Shown in pieces: positions 57,944 through 64,000 of a stretch of DNA of 64,000 nt. Source of the DNA: Rodentibacter myodis (GTDB taxonomy: Bacteria; Pseudomonadota; Gammaproteobacteria; Enterobacterales; Pasteurellaceae); contig NZ_MLHQ01000007.1 of NCBI RefSeq assembly GCF_001999305.1, positions 1 through 64,000 of the forward strand, in the 5' to 3' direction. Every line of letters begins with the position of its first letter. Position 1 is the stretch's first letter. The notes under the pieces were generated by a model. It made no database searches, was not told where the DNA came from, and worked only from the letters and a program-made list of their open reading frames with translations. The position numbers and the translations under genes were made by a program.

Positions 57944-58453
57944 ATGAGTAAATTCATCACCACAATAAATAAGGTGCTATCTACAATTTGCGTAGCTTTA
58001 AGTTCATTTTTGGTGTGTTGTGTAGTTTGGCAGGTTCTCTCTCGGTATATCCTTGGCACACCAAGCACTTATACCGATGAAATAGCACGCTTTCTTTTTA
58101 TTTGGGTAGGCTTAATGGGGGCGGCTTATGCATTAGGTCAGAAAAAACACCTTGCCATTGATCTTCTATTAAGCAAATTTGAAAATTCGCCAATTAGTCA
58201 AAATCGCCTGCAACTCATTATTAACCTCATCAGTGTCGCCTTTATAACCATTATTATGTGCTATGGTGGATTTAAACTTGTTATTGATACGATGAATAAT
58301 GGGCAGATTTCCCCAGTATTGGGAATTCAAATGGGGCTTGTCTATCTTGCAATCCCTTTAAGCGGTTGCTTTATGCTGATTTATCTTTTAAGGGATATTA
58401 TCGACAATATCCATAATATGAATTCGATTTCATTATTCACATCGGCTCGTTAA
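57944..58453 (+). CDS. TRAP transporter small permease (DctQ family)
   Basis: The 169-residue inner-membrane protein has four membrane segments and the DctQ signature (VLSRYILGTPSTYTDEIARFLFIWVGLMGAAYAL; the Asp-Glu pair is typical). It pairs with DctM for uptake driven by Na+. I start at ATG 57944 because AAGGAG lies five bases ahead; a GTG two codons earlier overlaps that site. It is the first gene of the rightward operon, 10 bp before dctM. Confidence 0.92.
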   Translation: MSKFITTINKVLSTICVALSSFLVCCVVWQVLSRYILGTPSTYTDEIARFLFIWVGLMGAAYALGQKKHLAIDLLLSKFENSPISQNRLQLIINLISVAFITIIMCYGGFKLVIDTMNNGQISPVLGIQMGLVYLAIPLSGCFMLIYLLRDIIDNIHNMNSISLFTSAR

Positions 58454-58463
58454 GGAGGATAAA

Positions 58464-59765
58464 ATGGAATGGTCAAATATTATTGTGCTTTGCTCAAGTT
58501 TCTTTGTATTACTCTTTATTGGTGTACCAATTTCATTTTCGATTGGACTCGCCTCCCTTCTCACTATCAGTCTCTCAATTCCTTTTGATGCTGCAATTAC
58601 GGTTATTTCACAAAAAATGGCTTCGGGATTAGATAGTTTTTCACTGCTTGCGATTCCATTTTTTATCTTAGCCGGAAATATTATGAATCGTGGTGGTATT
58701 GCCATACGATTAATTGAATTTGCAAAAGTGATTGGTGGTCGCTTACCCGGTTCGCTTGCACACGTCAACGTATTAGCCAATATGATGTTTGGCTCAATTT
58801 CCGGATCAGCAGTCGCCTCCGGTGCGGCAATGGGTGGGATTATGTCGCCACTACAAAAGAAAGAAGGCTATGATCCGTCCTTTTCAGCGGCTGTGAATAT
58901 TGCCTCTTGTCCAACCGGTTTACTCATTCCACCAAGTAATACATTTATTGTTTACTCCCTCATTTCAGGTGGTACATCTATTGGTGCTTTATTCCTTGCC
59001 GGCTACATTCCGGGTATCTTAATGGGGTTAGGCATAATGCTTGTGGTTGCCGTGATTGCTAAAAAAAGAAAATATCCGGTTTCGCCAAAGCCGACCCGTT
59101 CCGAAGCGGTGAAAAAAACACTTGATGCCTTACCAAGTCTAGGTTTAATCATTGTAATTATGGGGGGAATTATTGGCGGTATTTTCACCGCAACCGAAGC
59201 CTCTGCATTTGCCGTTGTCTATACATTAATTCTCGCGGTAGGCTTTTATAAAGAAGTTACCATTAAAGAGTTGCCAAACATTATTTTAGAATCTGTCCTT
59301 ACCACTGCAATTGTCTTACTCTTAATCGGCACATCGATGGGTATGTCTTGGGCAATGGCAAATGCCGATATTCCTTATACGATCAGCGATGCATTATTAA
59401 ATATTTCAGATAACCCTATTGTTATCCTGTTAATTATCAATATGCTCCTATTGATTGTCGGGGTATTTATGGATATGACACCTGCATTGCTTATCTTTAC
59501 ACCAATTTTCTTACCTATCGTCACAGAATTGGGAATGGATCCTGTTCATTTTGGTATCTTAATGGCATTTAACCTTTCTATCGGTATCTGTACGCCACCG
59601 GTTGGTAGCGCACTCTTTATCGGTTGTTCGGTAGGCGGAGTGAAAATCAACCAAGTTATTAAACCGTTACTTCCATTCTATATTGTGCTGATTTTAACGC
59701 TTCTTTTAGTCACTTATGTGCCTTCACTAAGTCTTGCGTTACCGCAAATGTTATTAGGTTATTAG
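58464..59765 (+). CDS. TRAP transporter large permease (DctM family)
   Basis: The 433-residue inner-membrane protein has about 12 membrane segments and DctM motifs (LAIPFFILAGNIMNRGGIAIRL; MFGSISGSAVASGAAMGGIM; NIASCPTGLLIPPSN; 'PPVGSALFIG'). It forms the Na+-coupled channel with DctQ and is fed by the DctP protein at 56739. GGAGG precedes the ATG. The last residues LLGY and the stop codon lie inside the first units of a tandem octamer array that continues past the gene. Confidence 0.94.
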   Translation: MEWSNIIVLCSSFFVLLFIGVPISFSIGLASLLTISLSIPFDAAITVISQKMASGLDSFSLLAIPFFILAGNIMNRGGIAIRLIEFAKVIGGRLPGSLAHVNVLANMMFGSISGSAVASGAAMGGIMSPLQKKEGYDPSFSAAVNIASCPTGLLIPPSNTFIVYSLISGGTSIGALFLAGYIPGILMGLGIMLVVAVIAKKRKYPVSPKPTRSEAVKKTLDALPSLGLIIVIMGGIIGGIFTATEASAFAVVYTLILAVGFYKEVTIKELPNIILESVLTTAIVLLLIGTSMGMSWAMANADIPYTISDALLNISDNPIVILLIINMLLLIVGVFMDMTPALLIFTPIFLPIVTELGMDPVHFGILMAFNLSIGICTPPVGSALFIGCSVGGVKINQVIKPLLPFYIVLILTLLLVTYVPSLSLALPQMLLGY

Positions 59766-59820
59766 GTTATTAGGTTATTAGGTTATTAGGTTATTAGGTT
59801 ATTAGGTTATTAGGTTATTA
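59751..59820 (+). repeat. Tandem octanucleotide repeat (TTATTAGG), about 8.75 copies
   Basis: Eight perfect copies of TTATTAGG run from 59751 to 59814, then a partial copy TTATTA. The array holds the last codons and stop of dctM (59763-59765) and nearly the whole gap to the GH31 start at 59844. Each unit carries an AGG. The unit length and perfection suggest an unstable simple-sequence tract. Confidence 0.95.
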
Positions 59821-59843
59821 ATTTATAGCATTAGGAAAAGAAG

Positions 59844-62225
59844 ATGAGATCGATTAAAAATTGGCATTTTAAAGAAAATCAAAATCATCGTATTGATATT
59901 AACTGTGATCAGGGTTACCAATTACATATTTTCGTATTAGAAAATGATCTGTTGCGTGTTGCCTTTACAAAAAACAAAGTATTTACCGTACCTCACACTT
60001 GGGCGATCACGCCCAATCAGTCGGATATAGATTGGAAAGGTCGTGATAAATGGTCATTAGACGGTTTTTCTTGCCCAAACTATGAAATCAAACAAACGGA
60101 AAAAACACTTGAAATTTCGACCGCACTTTTAAAAGTTATCGTTCATCAACCACTCTATTTAGAATGGAAATATAAACAGGGAAATGAATGGAAACCCTTA
60201 TTTACCGACAGAAAAACCGGTGCTTATTTAATGGGTATCTCAAATACCGAAGTATCCCACTATTTGCAACGAGATGTGCAGGAACATTATTATGGATTGG
60301 GCGAAAAAACAGGGAATCTCAACCGTCACGGTCGGCGTTTTGAAATGCGTAACCTTGATGCGATGGGATATAACGCCGAATCCACCGATCCGCTTTATAA
60401 GCATATTCCATTTTATATCACGCATACCCCTGAAGTGAGTTATGGTTTGTATTACGATAATCTTGCACATTGTTGGTTTACGCTGGGTAGTGAAATTGAC
60501 AACTATCATTCTTACTATCGTAGCTATAAAGCCGAAGACGGAAATCTTGATTACTATGTCATTCTGGGGCCTAAAATCCTTGATGTGACTAAAAAATATA
60601 ACCAATTAACCGGCGGTACGATTTTTAGCCCTAAATGGAGTTTAGGTTATAGCGGTTCTACAATGCATTATACCGATGCACCCGATGCTCAAAATCAACT
60701 GAAAAAATTTGTTGAATTATGCAAAACACATAATATCCCTTGCGATTCATTTCAATTATCATCAGGTTATACATCCATCAATGAAAAACGCTACGTGTTT
60801 AATTGGAATAACGACAAAATCCCTCAACCCAAAGAAATGACACAATACTTTCACAATGCAGGAATGAAACTGGCAGCGAACATTAAGCCTTGTTTACTGC
60901 AAGATCATCCCCGTTATCAAGAAGTGGAAAAATTAGGTCTATTTATTAAAGATTCCGAATCGGATAATCCGGAAAAATCAATGTTTTGGGATGATGAAGG
61001 ATCGCATTTAGATTTCACCAATATGGCAACCGTAAATTGGTGGAAAAACAATGTAAAACAGCAACTACTTGCTTATGGCATTGATTCCACTTGGAACGAC
61101 AATAATGAATTTGAAGTTTGGGATAATAATGCGAAATGCCATTATTTTGGAAAAACGCGTCCAGTTAAATTATTACGCCCGTTACAGCCTCTCTTGATGA
61201 TGAAAGCATCCTATGAAGCACAATTGGAATATACCCCCAATAAACGCCCTTATTTAATTTCCCGTTCCGGCTCGCCGGGAATGAATCGCTATGTTCAAAC
61301 TTGGTCCGGCGATAATCGAACAAGTTGGAACACGCTTCGTTACAACATTAAAATGGGGTTAGGGATGAGCCTTTCCGGACTTTATAACATAGGACACGAT
61401 GTGGGTGGTTTTTCAGGCAATAAACCTGATCCCGAGTTATTTGTACGTTGGGTACAAAATGGTGTAATGCACCCGCGTTTTACCATTCATTCTTGGAATG
61501 ATGATAAAACGGTCAATGAACCTTGGATGTATCCTGAAGTTACCCACATTATTCGCGATGCTATTCAGCTACGTTATACTTTAATGCCTTATTTATATAA
61601 TTTGCTTTGGAAAGCACACCATCATTACGAGCCAATATTACGCCCAACATTTCTTGATCACGAAAATGACAAAAACACCTTTGAGGAAAATGATGATTAT
61701 CTTTTGGGGGAAGATTTATTGGTTGCTTCCGTTGTTGAACCTCACCAACGAACCCGTGATGTTTATCTGCCACAAAATTTTGCCGGATGGTATGATTTTT
61801 ATAACCATAAGTGGTTTAATGGTGGAGAAAAAATAACAGCGGATGCACCATTAGAAAAAATCCCTTTATTTTTAAGAGCAGGAAGTGTTATTCCAATGGC
61901 TAGAAAAGGGCATAAAAATACATTATCCGATGACTATCGAGAATTATTAGTAATGCCTTTTATTAACCAAGGTGAACGAAATATCAGCATATTTGATGAT
62001 GACGGAGAAAGTTTTAATTATTTAGAAGGAAACTATTTGAAACTTAATATTCATCTCAAATGTACCGCTCAAACAATCGAACTCACTTTAGAAAAATCCG
62101 GTGATTATTCACCTCAATATACGGAAATTAATTTCCGTCTCCCGAAAAATGAGGAAAGACAATTCATCATTAACGGAGAATCGGTGAATCCAAATTATAA
62201 AATGAATTTATCCAATAAAAATTAG
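59844..62225 (+). CDS. Glycoside hydrolase family 31 (alpha-glucosidase/alpha-xylosidase-like), cytoplasmic
   Basis: The 793-residue enzyme has the GH31 layout: an N-terminal beta-sandwich (to about 240; YGLGEKTGNLNRHGRRFEMRN), a (beta/alpha)8 barrel and C-terminal beta domains. By position the nucleophile is Asp419 (TWNDNNEFEVW) and the acid/base Asp490 (WSGDNRTSW). Other marks are LISRSGSPGMNRY and NIGHDVGGFSG. The usual WxDMNE reads WNDNNE, which points to a subgroup. No signal peptide is present, so it acts on imported sugar. It lies between a TRAP permease and uxuR in the uronate operon, so a glycoside carrying a uronic acid is a fair guess. AGGAAAAG precedes the ATG. Confidence 0.9.
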   Translation: MRSIKNWHFKENQNHRIDINCDQGYQLHIFVLENDLLRVAFTKNKVFTVPHTWAITPNQSDIDWKGRDKWSLDGFSCPNYEIKQTEKTLEISTALLKVIVHQPLYLEWKYKQGNEWKPLFTDRKTGAYLMGISNTEVSHYLQRDVQEHYYGLGEKTGNLNRHGRRFEMRNLDAMGYNAESTDPLYKHIPFYITHTPEVSYGLYYDNLAHCWFTLGSEIDNYHSYYRSYKAEDGNLDYYVILGPKILDVTKKYNQLTGGTIFSPKWSLGYSGSTMHYTDAPDAQNQLKKFVELCKTHNIPCDSFQLSSGYTSINEKRYVFNWNNDKIPQPKEMTQYFHNAGMKLAANIKPCLLQDHPRYQEVEKLGLFIKDSESDNPEKSMFWDDEGSHLDFTNMATVNWWKNNVKQQLLAYGIDSTWNDNNEFEVWDNNAKCHYFGKTRPVKLLRPLQPLLMMKASYEAQLEYTPNKRPYLISRSGSPGMNRYVQTWSGDNRTSWNTLRYNIKMGLGMSLSGLYNIGHDVGGFSGNKPDPELFVRWVQNGVMHPRFTIHSWNDDKTVNEPWMYPEVTHIIRDAIQLRYTLMPYLYNLLWKAHHHYEPILRPTFLDHENDKNTFEENDDYLLGEDLLVASVVEPHQRTRDVYLPQNFAGWYDFYNHKWFNGGEKITADAPLEKIPLFLRAGSVIPMARKGHKNTLSDDYRELLVMPFINQGERNISIFDDDGESFNYLEGNYLKLNIHLKCTAQTIELTLEKSGDYSPQYTEINFRLPKNEERQFIINGESVNPNYKMNLSNKN

Positions 62226-62234
62226 GAAAGCCTT

Positions 62235-62990
62235 ATGAACTTTAATGCGTTACGTTCCTATAAAAAAATAGGAAATGAATTAAAAGCACAACTTGAAAAC
62301 CAGCAATATAAAATCGGCGATAAGTTACCCGCCGAACGTGATTTAGCCGAATATTTTAATGTCAGCCGTACCGTTGTTCGAGAAGCCATTATTATGCTTG
62401 AACTGGAAAATCTTGTGGAAGTACGCAAAGGTTCCGGCGTCTATGTTATTGCTTTACCCCAACGAGCGGCGAGCAATGATGAATTTTTAGATAAAGTCGA
62501 TGTCGGCCCTTTTGAGCTTTTGCAGGCACGCCAATTATTAGAAAGTAGCATTGCCGAATTTGCAGCACTTCAAGCGACAAGATCCGATATAACCAAACTC
62601 AAAGAAATTTTATCAATGGAACGGGCAACCCTTGAACAGGGTGATGAAGATTATGTTGCCGATGAAGATTTTCACCGCACTATCGCCGAAATTACACAAA
62701 ATGAAGTCATTGTTCAAATGCAGAAAGCCTTGTGGGATCTTCGTATGAACAGCCAAATGTGGAAAGGGCTTCATCTACATATTCCAAATCAGAGTTATCG
62801 TCATCTCTGGTTGCAGGATCACGAAAATATTATCACTGCCTTGCAACGTAAAGATCCGGCAATGGCAAAAAAAGCAATGTGGCAACATTTAGAAAACGTT
62901 AAACAAAAACTGTTTGAATTATCTGATGTAGATGATCCTAATTTTGATGGTTATTTGTTTAATATGAGTCCAATTGTTGTCGATCGTTAA
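62235..62990 (+). CDS. uxuR: GntR/FadR-family regulator of uronate genes
   Basis: The 251-residue repressor has an N-terminal winged helix (about 9-75; IGDKLPAERDLAEYFNVSRTVVREAIIMLELENLVEVRKGSGVYV) and an FCD effector domain (about 95-240; 'DEDFHRTIAEIT', 'HENIITALQ'). It matches E. coli UxuR, which responds to fructuronate. It lies 9 bp after the GH31 gene and 20 bp before uxuA. AATTGG...CCAATT at 57899 is its likely operator. Confidence 0.92.
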   Translation: MNFNALRSYKKIGNELKAQLENQQYKIGDKLPAERDLAEYFNVSRTVVREAIIMLELENLVEVRKGSGVYVIALPQRAASNDEFLDKVDVGPFELLQARQLLESSIAEFAALQATRSDITKLKEILSMERATLEQGDEDYVADEDFHRTIAEITQNEVIVQMQKALWDLRMNSQMWKGLHLHIPNQSYRHLWLQDHENIITALQRKDPAMAKKAMWQHLENVKQKLFELSDVDDPNFDGYLFNMSPIVVDR

Positions 62991-63010
62991 AATCATCAAA
63001 GGAGTAAAAA

Positions 63011-64000
63011 ATGGAACAAACATGGCGTTGGTATGGACCAAAAGATCCGGTTTCTTTATCGGATATTCGACAAGCGGGAGCAACCGGTATTGTGACCGCA
63101 CTTCATCATATCCCTAATGGTGAAATTTGGGTTGTTGAAGAAATTGAAAAGCGTAAAGCTGAAATTGAAAAAGCGGGGCTAACGTGGTCTGTGGTTGAAA
63201 GTGTGCCGGTTCACGAAGAAATTAAAACACAAACCGGAAATTATCAAAAATGGATTGATCACTATAAACAAACATTACGAAACCTTGCCCAATGTGGCAT
63301 TGATACGGTTTGTTATAATTTTATGCCGGTTTTAGATTGGACAAGAACCGATTTGGCTTATGAATTGCCGGATGGTTCAAAAGCACTGCGATTCGACCAT
63401 ATCGCCTTTGCGGCTTTTGAACTTTATATTTTAAAACGCCCCGGTGCCGAGAAAACCTATAATCCGGAAGAAATTACAGCAGCGAAAGCCTACTACGATA
63501 AAATGACGGAAGCCGAGATTCAGCAACTTACCCGCAATATTATTGCAGGGTTGCCGGGGGCTGAAGAAGGCTATACATTAGATGAATTTCAAAACCAATT
63601 AGATCGCTACAAAGACATTTCAGTCGAAAAATTCCGTTCTCACTTAGCCTATTTCTTAAAGGAAATCGTTCCTGTTGCACAGGAAGTGGGAATCAAAATG
63701 GCCATTCATCCCGATGATCCGCCTCGCCCGATTTTGGGACTTCCACGCATTGTTTCCACCATTGAGGATATGCAGTGGTTTATCGAAACGCAACCGCTAC
63801 CCGCAAACGGTTTTACAATGTGTACGGGTTCTTATGGTGTGCGTTCTGATAATGACTTAGTGAAAATGACCGAACAATTTGCCGATCGTATCTACTTTGC
63901 TCATTTACGTTCCACCCAACGTGAAGAAAATCCGTTGACTTTCCACGAAGCCGCGCATTTAGAAGGTGATGTGGATATGTTTAATGTGGTGAAAGCCTTA
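63011..64000 (+). CDS. uxuA: Mannonate dehydratase (3' end beyond window)
   Basis: The 330 codons visible show the UxuA barrel ([35 protein letters not shown]; '[14 protein letters not shown]'; the metal-site [12 protein letters not shown]; '[11 protein letters not shown]'; '[15 protein letters not shown]'). It removes water from D-mannonate to give 2-keto-3-deoxygluconate. The family length is about 390-400, so roughly 65 residues lie beyond the right edge. GGAG precedes the ATG. Confidence 0.95.
   Translation, partial: MEQTWRWYGPKDPVSLSDIRQAGATGIVTALHHIPNGEIWVVEEIEKRKAEIEKAGLTWSVVESVPVHEEIKTQTGNYQKWIDHYKQTLRNLAQCGIDTVCYNFMPVLDWTRTDLAYELPDGSKALRFDHIAFAAFELYILKRPGAEKTYNPEEITAAKAYYDKMTEAEIQQLTRNIIAGLPGAEEGYTLDEFQNQLDRYKDISVEKFRSHLAYFLKEIVPVAQEVGIKMAIHPDDPPRPILGLPRIVSTIEDMQWFIETQPLPANGFTMCTGSYGVRSDNDLVKMTEQFADRIYFAHLRSTQREENPLTFHEAAHLEGDVDMFNVVKAL

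Overview
The window is a contiguous piece of a Pasteurellaceae chromosome. The main reason is the dense scatter of the Haemophilus-type DNA uptake signal core AAGTGCGGT (often extended to AAGTGCGGTCA), inside genes and as inverted pairs acting as terminators. The AT-rich codon usage, the P5-like OmpA, the SelD selenoprotein and the ydiJ-menI-hemH and trxB-cydD-cydC-nrdG gene orders fit the Haemophilus/Aggregatibacter/Rodentibacter/Pasteurella side of the family. The genus is not settled from sequence alone.

Layout. (1) 1-10302, minus strand: a two-partner secretion locus, the transporter TpsB followed by a huge FhaB/CdiA-like exoprotein whose C-terminus lies beyond the left edge. (2) 10303-11663: a fold-back repeat element and a tRNA cluster (Gly, Cys, Leu, Lys). 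(3) 11664-19462: metB, ldhA, trxA, then the proline genes putA and putP, with a near-perfect CRP site ahead of putA. (4) 19463-28327: an untranslated stretch, then thiB-thiP-thiQ-bioB behind a TPP riboswitch, grxD, a lemA/TPM-domain operon and ompA. (5) 28328-34065: ydiJ, menI, hemH, and selD, which is read through an in-frame UGA. (6) 34195-39183: a gluconate/idonate island (gntR, gntK, idnD, idnO, gntP-type permease) with two GntR operators and two CRP sites. (7) 39277-48658: cnoX, trxB, cydD, cydC, the 4.5S SRP RNA, nrdG, yjjV, ppiB and cysS. (8) 48810-52755: a mannose-type PTS (manXYZ), ytfJ and yjdM. (9) 52828-64000: a hexuronate catabolic locus built as two divergent operons. Leftward: dctP, kdgK, an SDR oxidoreductase, uxaC, eda. 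Rightward: dctQ, dctM, a GH31 glycosidase, uxuR and uxuA (cut by the right edge).

How the genes work together. The uronate locus is a nearly complete pathway. A TRAP importer brings in the acid, UxaC isomerises it, the SDR probably does the UxuB step, UxuA dehydrates mannonate to 2-keto-3-deoxygluconate, KdgK phosphorylates it and Eda cleaves it to pyruvate and glyceraldehyde-3-phosphate. A cytoplasmic GH31 enzyme inside this operon suggests that a glycoside of a uronic acid may also be imported. The idn/gnt island feeds 6-phosphogluconate, so both loci handle sugar acids and both appear to be under CRP plus a local repressor.

The most notable non-gene signals are an approximately 8.75-copy tandem octamer between dctM and the GH31 gene, a dispersed family of fold-back hairpins whose stems vary in a compensatory way, and the selenocysteine insertion hairpin in selD.
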